DNA from: Rosa chinensis | Lineage: Eukaryota; Streptophyta; Magnoliopsida; Rosales; Rosaceae | Direction of reading: 5' to 3' | DNA length: 64,000 nt | NCBI RefSeq assembly: GCF_002994745.2 | Contig: NC_037088.1 | Span: forward strand, 687,001-751,000 | In this document: positions 1 to 12,763 of the stretch, in pieces | Position numbering within the stretch: the stretch's first letter is position 1 | Layout: each line of letters begins with the position of its first letter | Notes under the pieces: generated by a model | Told to the model about the DNA's origin: nothing | The model's database searches: none | The model's input: only the letters and a program-made list of their open reading frames with translations | Translations under genes and position numbers: made by a program

Positions 1-111
1 TCAAAGTAGAAGCAATGGTCAAGATGGCGTAGCTGCAAACAATACAGTGGATACATTAAACATGGTGGATGGCAATACATTGTCATTCGAGGATCATACC
101 ATAAATTAGTA

Positions 112-532
112 TAGGGGTCGTCAATGGGCAGCCTTGCCCAAAATTAATGGGCTCGGGCCGGGCAGGGCAGAGCCGAGCTTCTCTTAAAAATAAAGGCCCA
201 GGGCCTGGCTTTTTTGGGTGGGCAGGGCCGAGCCCATTATATTTATATGACATATTATTTTGTTAAAAAAATACAAAAAGCTATGAAAAAATGATGATAT
301 GTTAATGATTGAACAAAATAAAATACAAAATTAAAAAAACATATGGCCTAATGCAATAATTAGTTCAATATAACTACATAAAAATATATTAATACAAAAA
401 TTGAATGGGCTTTCGGGCGGGCTTATAAGGTCAGGCCGGGTGGGCTTTAATGGGCATATAACTGGTAGGGCCGAGCGGGCACCCATGGGCTTTTAGGTCC
501 GCGGGCCAAATGATGACCCCTAAATTAGTATT
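112..532. mobile_element. hAT-type MITE with 8-bp target-site duplication
   Basis: A 421-bp non-autonomous element. It begins TAGGGGTCGTCA and ends TGATGACCCCTA, so the ends are imperfect terminal inverted repeats. It is flanked by an exact 8-bp direct repeat, AATTAGTA, at 104-111 and 533-540. An 8-bp duplication with TAGGG-type ends is the hallmark of hAT elements. The interior is rich in GGGC and GGCC words near both ends and AT-rich in the middle, and has no coding capacity. A truncated relative of its right end lies near 2550. Confidence 0.85.
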
Positions 533-540
533 TAGTCTGA

Positions 541-2548
541 GGATTGACCCACAGTTCTTATTGCAATTTCCCATCTCCGACTGTCGCCAAAGAAACTAGG
601 GAGACTGTCTCAAATCTCAGCAACCTTCTTATGCATATCAATAACCATCAAGAACCAATGTCCCTCATTTTTTTCATCGTGCATCGGCAGGAAAATCTAC
701 ATTCAGGTCATAACTAATTTCAGATGGCTATTTTAACGACTACAACACACTTTCTGTACAATCTCATAACTCTTACCCTCTTGTACTTCTCCAACCGACC
801 ATTGAACCGGTCCAGATTGCAGAGTGTGCGGGTGTGCTCAACCCAATCCCGAAATGACGACTCCCCTGCGTCATACGTGTTTGCCTTCTCCTAATGATGA
901 GAACCGATCAAAGGTGTTACATATACAGCAAACATAGCGACAACACTGCCAATTACAGAACAGAACGACACAATCACAATTGCAACTGACCGAGAAGTAC
1001 GTAGGCAAAAACCAGTCATTACACTCTGGCGTGTTCAATCCATCAGCAGCAAAATTTATGACCTGCCACATTGGTAAATTGTTGGAATAAGTTCGGCTAC
1101 GTATGGCTACTTTCATTACATAACTAATCATATAGATTCAATGACAGTATAGAGAACACGATAGGCCAACGAATATTAGTGTTGTTATGGTCGGAAGACT
1201 CACAAAGCTGGTCACAAATTTGACAGGTCCCAAGCAGGAGATTTCATCGCGGTACAGCAGAGCCCTCTTATTCTCGCATGCTACAACAATTGTTCTGCAG
1301 GAACCAAGGAATTATAAATAACCATTACTACAATCCAATTTGATGGTACCTATTACTTGGAAATGTGGCCTCATCAGAGGAGGAGGATGTTCTACCTTCA
1401 TCAGCATATGTGAAGATATAGTTTGTAAATGCTTTGAACCGTGGAGTCGAAGACAAAAGACCCTTTCTACACCAACAGTTGGATGTCCTACTCAAACTTG
1501 CTGAATTGGGTTGAGATTACAAAGCTGATGTGGGAATGAAGTGACTAACCCCTTAGGAATGATGAATAAGTCCATTTCCAGAAGGAACGTTGCCAATTGA
1601 GCGATGAACCTTCGTCCACGTATCCCCTACAGTGATATGGAACAGTCCACTTTCGATACTGGGCGCGCTCCCCAAAATATATAGTTCCTGTTTCCCGCCA
1701 ATTGATCACCGATGCAGAAACCCTAATTCTGCATCTCCAATTTGAGTAAAACATGGGATTGTGGGTCTTCTTTATGCAGATACCGTTGATCCACCCGACC
1801 CCATTTACCCCAAGCATACGACGACGTTTTGGTCTCAATATTGCCAAGTTAGTTATTAATATAATCCACTACTGCACAAACCCCACGTGACGTCTCATTT
1901 TCTGCTCAGCCACCCCACAGCACAAAGTCATCATTACATTTATTCAGTTCTGTGGTTGTGACGACACTAGCATGGCAACGTCATCTTCAGTAGCTTCGGT
2001 AATTACGTCACTAGCGTGTTAACATAATTCATTCACTGTCACACGTGACGGTCCTCGGCTGGATTACTAACTTCGCTTTTAAACCGATGACCTCTCTCCT
2101 AACCAAACACACCAACCCCACCCACGTGTACATATCTAAACCCATAAATGCCCTATACCATAACCCTAAATCGTAGAATACCATCAACCCTAAACACTTT
2201 ACCCTAAACCCTAAACCCGATATAACCCATAAACCCTGAGCCACCTGAATTAAGGTGATGATGAAATTAGCCATGAACCGTAAACCCGAACACGAAACCC
2301 TGTATATCAGTACGTTGATAACGTATTGATTCATGAAACCTCTAGAATTTCGCCCGCTATACGTAACGATAAAAATTGAAATAAGCATATCCCATATCTT
2401 AAGTTCAACAACAAAACTGTTGATATGAAGAACTCTATTAGTTCATCATATTAAACCCTAAACCCTTCATGAAGAACTTCAACTGCAAACTTGGACCCCA
2501 TCACAGTAGACACCCTAATGCCTATGAATAAGCCCCATATAGTTATAG
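541..2548. other. No recognisable gene; telobox-rich tract
   Basis: No gene of known type was recognised. Short minus-strand ORFs (871-1131, 1545-1847) have no motif I can name. From about 2150 to 2480 the plus strand carries many AAACCCTA or near-AAACCCTA words (for example around 2160, 2187, 2205-2217 and 2455). This is a loose interstitial telomere-like or telobox cluster and not a regular array. Confidence 0.5.
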
Positions 2549-2600
2549 ATAGGGGTCATCATTTGACCCTTAGGCCCTAAACCTGCCCATGAATCAACGT
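2549..2600. mobile_element. Truncated hAT MITE end
   Basis: The stretch beginning TAGGGGTCATCATTTG at about 2551 matches the inverted right end of the complete MITE at 112-532. It then loses similarity within about 50 bp. No second end or target duplication was found, so this is a truncated or rearranged copy. Confidence 0.45.
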
Positions 2601-3074
2601 TATTATATTAACACATTGTAAGTTACGTAACTATATGTAAGATTGTCTTACGCCCTACATAATCCTCTCTAAGCATGATCAGTATAACTTGTCCCGCCTA
2701 CATATGTAAGATTGTACTATTTACGTAATCAACTACGGATGCTTCACTGTTAAACCAAATGACGATGGGCTTGTGCATCAAAGCAGACCATTGCACAAAA
2801 AAATACATGAACCCCCACACACATTACATATCACATACGATCCAACAACCAATGTCCATTAGGATCCATACATACATGTCACAAAATAAAAAATATCAAC
2901 ACTGGGTCATCTTACCCAAACCCAACCACACAACCATGATATAAGTTCGATGCCCTACATTCCACTACAGATCAGAAGAAAATAGATTATGAGGTCATAA
3001 GTCATAACTGAAGTCCAACCAAGTACACAACAACTTTCTAAATTCGAGTCTAAATCATCATGCTAACCATTACC

Positions 3075-4592
3075 TCATATGTTGAATACGAACATCCGTT
3101 TTGAGACGATATAGAGTCGGAGCAGCTGACCCCTACGTAGTCCATTGAACTCCTTGAAGTTACTGTAGCCCCTTGTGAGGTAGTGAGTGTCGTTCGTAGG
3201 CGCGACCCCTATATCCTACACGGCTCCGTCTGACCTTTGCAGCTTAACACATGCGTTACCCTTTCTAGGAAACAGATAACGAGCATCTTTTGTGAGAAAC
3301 GCCTGCACCGAAATTTAGTGTTTCAGATCAATGGTTAAGGTCCGGAACTTAAAATTGAAAGGACAAGAACTTTATTGAGACCGAGACTGAACTTACTCCA
3401 TGACTTTGCTGAATCTTGACATCACAATGACGGAGGCGTTGGTAGTCACCGACAACGTCCTCGTACACAGGCCCATTAGTAGAAGCCCCCAAAGCGGCCC
3501 CCTCTATACCGCCAATGTCCATATCCTGCTCAGCCTCATCAGCATTTACCTCCTGCATCCCCGGCTGAACCACGGCATGTTCATCGACCTCCTGCAACTC
3601 TGGAACTTGTTGTGGTGGGGGCACAACAGCGAATTGGCTAACATTCATCATCAACGTACCCCTGCGTTTGTGGAAAACAAGGACGGAGAACTCAAGGCCA
3701 CCCCTGTAAGTGAAGACACAAAACCGCTTTCCATCAAGTAGCCGATTGTGGGTTGCAAATCTGTTCCACCCTTCACAAAAAGTCATGCAACCTACGCCTC
3801 TAGTCAGCTCAACATGCCAAAATATCATCCCCTTCCTTGACTCCCACCTTAAGAGACACAGTCCTGGACCGCCATCATTGCGGATGGCCGCGTATAGGCG
3901 ACCCCTTGGGATGGCGGGCTGCGATTGAGCACAACACATAATGGTTGATCTAATTCATACTACATGCTAAACTACTCGGGTATAATCATCGAAAACCATT
4001 ACAGACATTAGATTGACGTCACCCATTTATGTATATACACTTACCACAATGACATCCTCGGCCCAGACGTCGGAGACGAAGGAGTGGAAGGGCACTTCAA
4101 GATCGGCGGTCTGATCTATTAGGTACCCTAGGGGGGGGGTTTGGGTTTCTGTACATCAGAGTCCCATCTGATCAGAACCGGCGTATTGTGAACCGACCAT
4201 GACCGCGATATCGGAAAACCAACAGCATCATCCCTTCGTGGTTACAAATCTTCTCGATGAAGCACTCCCAACTTCCATGCATCCACTGGTGATCCCCTTG
4301 TGCTGTCAGGCCGATGCGGTACGGAACCTGACGCAGTCCAGACAAACTCAGCTCGATCCGCATCCCGTTAAAGTCCCTCATGTACCTCTCCATAAATGCC
4401 AAAGGGATTTTCTACAAGGACAGGAATACAAATCCGTATAGATCTTAAACAGATAACCGAATTCATAAACAACAATACAACTCACCGCCTTGTCCACGTT
4501 CTGAGTCAACAGCCGAAGCATCACTGAGAAGTATGGGTAGTTGCCGTCGAGAGAAGTATGGGTAGCCGAACCATCACTGAGAAGTAGACCAT
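3075..4592 (-). pseudogene. B3 locus A: three-domain REM-like B3 protein, disabled
   Basis: This is a four-exon gene on the minus strand: exon 1 4592-4486, exon 2 4411-4045, exon 3 3918-3397, exon 4 3302-3075. All have good GT/AG borders and phase-0 introns. Exons 1+2, 3 and 4 each encode one B3 domain. The typical pattern is visible: IP..F, W, GW..F, VF.Y.G, F.V..F (for example CEGWNRF and CVFTYRGGLEFSVLVF in exon 3). An acidic linker (DEAEQDMDIGG region) separates domains 2 and 3. It is broken in at least four places: a 53-bp tandem duplication in exon 1; a TGA following RRF in exon 2; one extra base in exon 2 (367 nt against 366 in loci C and D), probably in the 9-G run at 4131-4139; and TAG in exon 4 where locus D has the conserved Trp of GRVW. 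Its closest relative here is locus D. The function of an intact form would be sequence-specific DNA binding in the nucleus (family knowledge). Confidence 0.8.
4512..4586. repeat. 53-bp tandem duplication inside exon 1 of B3 locus A
   Basis: GCCGAA(G/C)CATCACTGAGAAGTA occurs at 4512-4533 and again at 4565-4586, a period of 53 bp. Because 53 is not a multiple of three it shifts the reading frame of exon 1. Removing 53 nt from the 107-nt exon leaves 54 nt, exactly 18 codons in phase 0, as expected from the sister loci. Confidence 0.8.
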
Positions 4593-4599
4593 CATTTAT

Positions 4600-5500
4600 T
4601 CATTTATTTTACTCTTTCTTTTTTGAAATGCCATTAATCATGATTTTATTTTATTTTTTTATTTTAATTTAATGTGTTATATATATATATATATCATCCA
4701 TAAATAAATATATTTTTCCAATTACTGGAGTTGTATTCAAACGGATTATAATTCGAATTAGTTGTATTCATCTTACTTAATTATATAGGAGATTGCAGCT
4801 AGACTTGCTTCCCAAATCAATACTGATATATCTGTTATTTGGTTTAGGATGAAAGAACTCGAAAACATTGTACACATAAATCTCTAATGCAAAAGATAGA
4901 GGGAAAAAAAAAACAGACTAAATATATCTAAAGTTAAGTAACCATTATACATGCATAACTGGATATATATTAGATAAACATTAAACAAACAATTTCTTAA
5001 ACGTGGATATATATCAGATTATAATTAAATAAGCATTTTTCGTAATCCAATACATTTATTAGTTTTTCATTAACAAGAACACCTTATCAAATAAATGTGG
5101 GTTTGGATGGAAAAAAAATTGAAAATAAAAATGTTATATGATTTTCAACGATCGATAAGTTTGTAGGAACAATGTTAAAAAAAAAACATAAAATTAAGCA
5201 TGTCATATATAAAATATATATATATATATATAAATGTAATTCAATCAAATTTTTTTAATATACATACTAATATTGGTATCTAAAAAGGTCATACATTATC
5301 ATACTCAAACTTTTCCATATCACTTATTGAAACTGAAAATAAAACCGACTGGCATTTACACTAGCAAAGGATACCCCAACAAAAATGTGGCTAATAGGAG
5401 GGGTGTGGCTATTGGCTCAATTCCTAGTAGTGAAAATTGCTGATTAATTGGTCGTGCTTGGATCTACAAAGGCCCAAAGGCCCCAAACGGTTTCCACTTT
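4600..5500. other. AT-rich intergenic DNA with (TA)n tracts
   Basis: No gene was seen. There are simple TA repeats at about 4678-4695 and 5212-5232. This is the region upstream of B3 locus A. Confidence 0.5.
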
Positions 5501-8480
5501 CAATTTCCACTCCTAAACCCAAGATAATATGGGGAAGCACGCAATCCCCCATTCCCCATCAACAATCATTATAGGCTCCTTTGAGCGTTGCCAGCCACGA
5601 GATTGTCCATTAATGCAGCGGTTATTCCAACCTAACCCCGCCGTCTTCGATGTGCATGCATCCATTTCGTCATGGATCTTATCCCTCCCCATTGAGGCTA
5701 GTGAGATTTGGCACAAATGGCAATATTGGTACAAATTGAATGGCCTTGTGGTTGGAGATGTCAACCGGCCTGGTCAGTATGAAACTCAAATACAATACCC
5801 AGTTACCTACCGTTGTTATTAATTATGTCAGCCCTAGTTGCAATAATGTTCTTCCTAAACCCTTAATTCCCATTACAAGCCCCTGAGTCCACCCACTTCC
5901 TCTATCTCCACCCTACAGATGCCATCCCACATTCCTCTTTCTAGGGTTTCGACGTTCACTACTGCTTGCATCCCTAAATCCACTCTCTGCCTGTTATACA
6001 CCATGAACATGAGGAATCCCCTTCCAGTAGGCAACTCTGGAAGTCTGGAGCTCCCATGCAGTATCAGCCACCCGAGGTCCCTCCTGCTCCTCCGAACTCA
6101 CCGACTGGTGCGGTGGAAGTCCATGCTCATCCTCCTTTTACTCTTCATGCAGACGATCCGACAAATCCATTTCGAAACTGCAACGTCGAAGAAGAACTGG
6201 TAATATCATGTATTAACCATATCTTTGTCTCTGAAACTACTCAGTCCACCCTGAGAGTCTCTTATTTGTATCGATAACTGCAAGAGGCTATTGCCTATGG
6301 TGGATATTTTGACAATCCTCTCTCCCCAACTTCACATATGGAGTATGGTTTCTTCGATCAATATGGCACCTTCCTTGATAGTAATCATGAAACTGATTAC
6401 TTTCGCCTGCAAGACTTCTTTGTTCACGATGACGACGATCCAGGGTTGGATGATGATGATGAGGTGAAAGCTGATGGAAGCAGGGACTGTCTTGCAGTCA
6501 TCAACCGCCTTGTCCCTTGCCACTTCAACAGCAGTATCAATGACCTGATACATGTTTGCATAAAACAAGGAGGAACCAACATTATAAGCATGTTAACACC
6601 AAACATGTTTTGTGATTATGAAAGGTTTAACCCCTAAAAGAAAGCTACAAACAGTAACACGATAACAATTCACCTTATTTTCTTCCTCATACAATCTGTT
6701 TTTCCGCTTCTGGCCACTAGTTTTGGTTACCATATCACCCAAAAGAAAAGCACCTTAATAGCATGCGGTTATCTGGTAATTGCAACATCCAAACACTATT
6801 ATTTACTTACTTGTCAATCATAAAATGCACTGCTTTCCTCCTTCCACAATCATCCGCACCTCTCTTCTCTCCGTCTTCCATTTTGCAGTTCCTTTCCAGG
6901 TACTCCCCAGCCACCTACCTCAATTACTTGGTACTGTCAAACCAGTCCTGTGTAAAGTTCACAACCACTCTTTCACTTATCGAATACTTATAAGTTCGAA
7001 TACCGGGAAAGGGACTTCAGTGATTCCTAATAGATTAGCAGGGGTTCTATTCGGTTTCACCGCACCCTACATAATTTGTAATTCTATTCAACCCCTCCGA
7101 CTTCCAAGAACATGATGAAGATGGTATTAAGGATTACATACCACATTGGGAGAAATGTATCCAATTAACATGATAAAGAAACTACAAAGTGTGGTTCCTA
7201 AAGGGTACTACCACATAAATTAAACATTGCAATTTATGAATAGATACGGATACGGCGGCCAATCCTCTCCATGAATAGATACGGATGACATACCTTTCTC
7301 CGTTGTCTCAATAGGCGGCTCCGATCACGGGTTTATAGACGTCCTCGTCACGGGGATTGTTTAATAATTCCTTCTCGGTGATTCAGATCGTGCCGTAATC
7401 CCTGATTCCTGCCCGATTCAAACCCAAAATATTCTTCCTCCTACGATGATTTACTATCAACGGCCTTCAACTTCCCCAATCTGCAACTTGTTCAGAGTTT
7501 CGACTTGGCCGATCTCACTCCGATGCCATACTAGACTCATAAATCTTCTCCCCTCATCTAAGCGGTGGTCGTCGAGGACACGTCGCATGTCTGACCGACC
7601 CCCACGAATTGTCCATTCTGCCCTTCCATTCACGCCGCAGTACAAGGGTTTTTACGCTACCCATGTCAGCTTCCTACCGTGGACTAGAAATGACAGTTAT
7701 GCCCCTCCGGTAACGGACGTAAGGGGAGTAACTTATGCCCGGCGTAGCCAAGAATTCACCCTTTTTCGGACTGTTTAATGAAATTATTTGTCCCCCAATC
7801 CACTTGTGGCCAACTTAAATGGTATTCAACTAGAAGTCAGAAAGTAATACCAAACTGTACTACTGCTGACCTCTTGTGGCCGTTCTTGGATAACGATGCA
7901 GACCACTATCTATTTCCATTTATGAATTCTTCTGTCAATTGTCAAATCCAGTATGGTGTTGCCTTTAATAGAGGTGACCTGGTGGGGGAAAGGTGATACT
8001 TTGAATGGGTACAGACGTCGTGAAGTTAATGGGAACAGTAGAACTCATTCCAATATTTGGTAACGGGCCCCGCTTCATATAAATGGTGTTAGGCCGGGTG
8101 TTGCAGACACGGGGGTTGGGAACGAGGTGGCCCCAATAAATGAAGTCCCACAGTCATTGTATAACCCCTAAACCATTACAATCACGATCTCACCAAGGAC
8201 TGAAACAAAGAACAAGCCCCTCAAAATACAGGTTGGTGAACACCCAATCGACTTCATGACATTCGTTGTGCAGGTTAGTGGTACAGGTCTAACCCGAAAC
8301 CTTCATATAGGTTTTCAAGGGGCTTGATACTAACGTACTATTTTTAAGCTATGATAAACCGTTAAATTTATAAAATGCAGTCAGTTTGTCTGTATAATGG
8401 ATGTGGTTAGGTTACTATCTCTGTCCAAATTATCATATATTTCATGAAATTCTATATCACTGCAGAAGTTGAAGTTCCAA
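5501..8480. other. Unassigned region with short ORFs
   Basis: Plus-strand ORFs at 5529-5822 (97 aa), 6338-6637 (99 aa, with an Asp-rich run HDDDDPGLDDDDE), 7446-7778 (110 aa) and 7778-7996 (72 aa) have no motif I recognise and no convincing exon structure linking them. They may be decayed coding DNA or chance ORFs. The last part is upstream of B3 locus B. Confidence 0.35.
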
Positions 8481-10666
8481 ATGGTTACAATTGGAGAGGA
8501 ATCTGTACACACAACAGATATACCATACTTTGTGACCAGATTGGATAATACGCTGGCCGAAAGTCAAACACTGGTAAGTCAGCAGTAGGTGGTTGTTTGG
8601 GAAAAGAAAGGGTGAATCATTCTTAGCTTCAATATATTGTTAGTAATATTTCCGGAGTTTACTTATTATAGGCCATTTGAAATCCCCGGAATTACTCCGA
8701 CAGTTGTAGTGCATACAAGTTAGATAGGGAGTTATGGATAGATTACTACACAATACCTTCCCATTGTTGATTATGAACACGGACAAACCCTATTCTTTGA
8801 TGTACAAATTTTTTTTCTTGTAGAAAATACCGACTGCTTTTAGGAAGCTGCATATGGCAGGGGATGACAATACGGTTGCAGTTCTTAAGTTGATCAGATT
8901 ACGCAACAATGCATGGAAGGTGCATGTGGTGTCGAAACGTAATGGAAAGTTTTTTTCTCGCGGATGGGACTGGTTTCTACGGGACACTTGTGGAGTAGAA
9001 GAGACGGTGACACTTATGTTTCGTATGAAGGAAATATGACATTTAGTTTGGTTCGATTCGGAGAGCACGGACATGTTCTGTACTTTCTTCCATGGTTGAC
9101 TGCAGACAATCCTTCCAACAATCTGAAACATATCTCTGATGACTTTCTGGGGTTTGCCGTCAACACATGGGGACCAAGTGAAACCCCGGTAAGTATGCCG
9201 TCAACCGTGTATGTACATAGTTTGCTCATCGGACTAGTACCCAAGCGATGAAGTTAATTGAAAATCAATTATCCATGTTTAAACTGTTTAATAGTGAATG
9301 ATGTAGTCTCCGTTTTTTGTGTTAATATTGACTTATTAATTTGCATGAGTGATACATTTAAATTGCAAAACTGCATCCGTACTCAGCCCGCAATCAGATA
9401 TGGCTTCCTGCTTTCGAGACTAATATGGGATGGAGCGATACTGGGGAAGATAACATTTGAGCTGTTTAAGAAGAAAGGGCAATACTGGATGACCGAACCC
9501 GCGATGGTTGACGACACACTCGTGTTCGGTGAAGGATGGTATAATTTTGTCAATACAATTGGTTTAGACAAGACCAAATGTGCAATCTTCAAATATGCTG
9601 GAAATTTGGCATTCACTGTAAATGTCTTTGACATGCCCCTGGGTACCATTGCAATGGATAATGTGCCTGATCGAATAATAGGAGGTTAGGAGGAAGGCCA
9701 CATGGAGGGGGTTTCATATAATACGGTCCTTGGAGACATGATTGGCAACAGAGGGGAACTCTTGGATGTGCATCGTACCCTTCTACCGCTACCGAATTGC
9801 TTGTTGACGATCCAAAAGGGTCATGGGGTTAGTACTTTAATATTGCAAATATAATTGTTTACTTTGCACCTAAACATTGACATTTTGCATTTAGATGCTC
9901 ATAATAGTCCGGACACACGGGGTGAACAGATGTTAACTAACAACCACAGATTAATTATAATGTAGAAAATTGAAAGTTCCTTACCTAGGGTGGGAGTGAC
10001 ACACCAAAGCTATGGGGTAATTGCAATATGGGTGTGTATGTTAGGGTGCAGTACAGATGCAATATAGGAACATTTGGATCTACTTTATTGACATGACCTA
10101 CGTTTGATGAAGTATTGTGCACAGCAGAATACTATATAACAGCCACATACATTACACGTATACAGTAATTCAGGAATTATATGTATGTACACATACATAT
10201 ACAATCAGCATATTTTTTATGCAACTACTTATTTATAATTTGCCTTCTTACGATTATTTGTGTTCCCGGAGAAAAGTTGAATGGAATATGTGAATATGTA
10301 CACAAGTTTGATGCGGCGGGAAGAGAAATCCGCTGCATCATACGATATACGAGGTGGAAAACATAAGTGAATGGTAACATCAAATAATAGAAATGTCAAA
10401 TATATGCATGATTCAAACGCTTTGATGTCAACCATTGGAATTAGGCATTTCCAACCGACTTTGTGAAGTCTCATCTTGGAGGACAAGCGAAGCCTGTCAT
10501 TTTAAAGAGTGCGAGAGGTCGAGAATGGCATTTCACAACCAAGAAAACAAATGGTACACTATATGTAAGCACTGGGTACGCCAAGTTCAAGAAAGATAAC
10601 TCTCTCAGCATCGGCGACTGGGTTCGCCTATATCTAGTTGGGGAGCGCATGTTGATGTTTAACTAA
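8481..10666 (+). pseudogene. B3 locus B: three-domain REM-like B3 protein, two lesions
   Basis: The exons are 8481-8573 (31 codons, starting at ATG), 8824-9188, 9387-9827 and 10445-10666 (stop TAA). The introns are GTAAGT/TAG, GTAAGT/CAG and GTTAGT/TAG. Exon 3 is 441 nt, the same length as in intact locus C, and exon 4 is 222 nt as in locus E. B3 signatures seen: KIPTAF and RGWDWF in domain 1; FGEGWYNF, CAIFKYAG and AFTVNVFD in domain 2; WHF, STGYAKF and MLMFN in domain 3. Exon 2 is 365 nt against 366 in loci C and D. The missing base lies near 9024, where MFR is followed by the Tyr-Glu-Gly segment in another frame. Exon 3 has an in-frame TAG at 9687-9689, after domain 2. Otherwise the frame is open across all four exons. 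Lesions this few could also be a null allele of a recently functional gene. Confidence 0.82.
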
Positions 10667-12763
10667 GGAAGGAATTCCCTGCTTTTGTCTGCCATGCCCA
10701 AACACATATTTAATATGAAGGAAGGTTTAATATATTTTCATAACCCCTTGTGAGAAAGGTTTAGTGGAGTTGACAGATGCTTCATATTGTCAACATTTTG
10801 AAGTTTGGCTGCATGCGCGTTCGTTGACTACGGGTTGCTCTACATGTATGAAAAAGTATATCTTCTGTAGTTTGTCAAATGTCACTTTTATGCTTAAGGC
10901 AGTGTAATATATTTCTATTTCCATACAACCATGTTCATCATAGTAACGTATTAACTATGGCAAAATATTTATACACATTGTTATACTATAATCAACCTGT
11001 GTGTATATAAATCTATATGGATATACTGATGCCCATATAAATAAATAAATAAATATATATTTATATATATATATATATATATATTTATATGCATGGCGGG
11101 AACCACGTCAAGGCCGTCAACATTTGTTCCAAGTAAGTGTTATTCCCGCCTACAATATGGTGTGGCAGGTGTAACTTGGAACACCAACAAATGATCAATT
11201 CATTAACCTGTTTATATTTGCACTACACGATCCTTATACAATATCGGTAACGCTATATGTATTAAAATCCTGGAGTACTGTTTAAAATTGCAGCTCCTGG
11301 CTAAACTTTTGCCGGATACTTTTTATAGGATTGGATAACAGCTACAAATTGCTTGTTGGGACTTATATGGATACAGGTAGTCAAACTTGGGGTGTCTGCT
11401 ATATTTATAACTTGGCAGGATCATCGGACAGGATCTTATATATGCAACTTGGTCATGCATCGAAACCCTCTTCCAACCAGTCTTCCCACATGCACGTGAA
11501 TGATGACGAAATGAAGACAATGATCAACTGCTTCCACGGTTCCCAACATCTCAACTTTAATAATATCATGCATGAATTTTCTTTACCAACATCCGGAGCA
11601 CATGCATCGGTTTGGGACGTTGAACTCTGCCGGCTGACATATATTTGCATTTTTAGATTTAAGATATGTCAACTATCCGATTGAAATTGGACATTAAGTG
11701 AGGAAATAACCCATGGGCAGCTGTTGACCAAGTTAACGGGATTGTATCTACATGACATGTCTGTTGCAAAAAGTAGTTTACCCATGTCGGTTATCAGATC
11801 AATGCTATCAACCCATTTTATAAACTTCAATTATTATAGTAGAAGTTCACGTTTCCTGTTGGGGTTGAAATGTATAAGCGAGATTAACCCGTAAATAGTA
11901 TTTGCCTTTACCAAACAAATGTTCAATGCCGTTTGTAAAATACTTAATAACATTAAAAGCAAAAACGACTTAATGACAATTTATATAAATCGGATTACTG
12001 TTGAGAATAAATGACAACGCACCTTGTGACCAGTATAGACAATTTAATTGACAATGAATTAAACTGCTGACTTACTTGAGAGATTATTCAGAACACCACC
12101 GTGCATTTGCACCAACATAAATGAATGGTTAGATTGCATTAAATACACTTTTTGTTTATTAAAAATAAAGTTGATAATAAATATCAAGGGTTGAGATTAT
12201 TTTATAAGGGTTGGGTCACTTACACCGTCGGTGCATAGAATAATTTCCAGACTTACTTTTGGTTATAAGGTAATCCGCAGTTCCCAGGTATGTTTTATCC
12301 GCAGTATGGTTGGAATGTTGGACATCAGTGATCAACAACGACGAAGTAAAAAGATTTTGTTAAAGTCACCATTATGTGTCTGAAAACATATTAACAGGTT
12401 TCCCCATGTTTCTGTGTACACAAAATATAAAACTTTGTACGTCGCAGGAACGGGAAACGGGAAATAAATTACTAACACTTGTACATATCAATACTTTCAT
12501 AACACGCTACAAATACCGGCATTGGCAATGTATATTATATATTATACAAACCTTCACAAGCAACCGTTAACAACAACAATGAACTATTGCATTGACGTGC
12601 GTACAAGGTGGAGATGAAGTACTTAGAACAAACCATCCGGAACGTATAAAACAATACACATGCAATGGAGAAGTACCCAACATTTGCGAATACTGCGGGG
12701 ATGCGGGATAGGCTGACAACAGAACAACACAGTTAAACAACAGTTCATTATGAATATGCTAAA
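10667..12763. other. Intergenic DNA between B3 loci B and F
   Basis: No gene was recognised. There are simple TA/TTAT repeats at about 11040-11090. A 117-aa plus ORF at 11331-11684 has no known motif and lacks B3 spacing. The two flanking genes converge on this region (B plus, F minus), so it holds both 3' ends. Confidence 0.4.

Noticed and set aside
3400..3928. Plus-strand ORFs opposite B3 locus A exon 3
   Set aside because: They are shadows. The minus frame carries the B3 motifs, splice borders and acidic linker.
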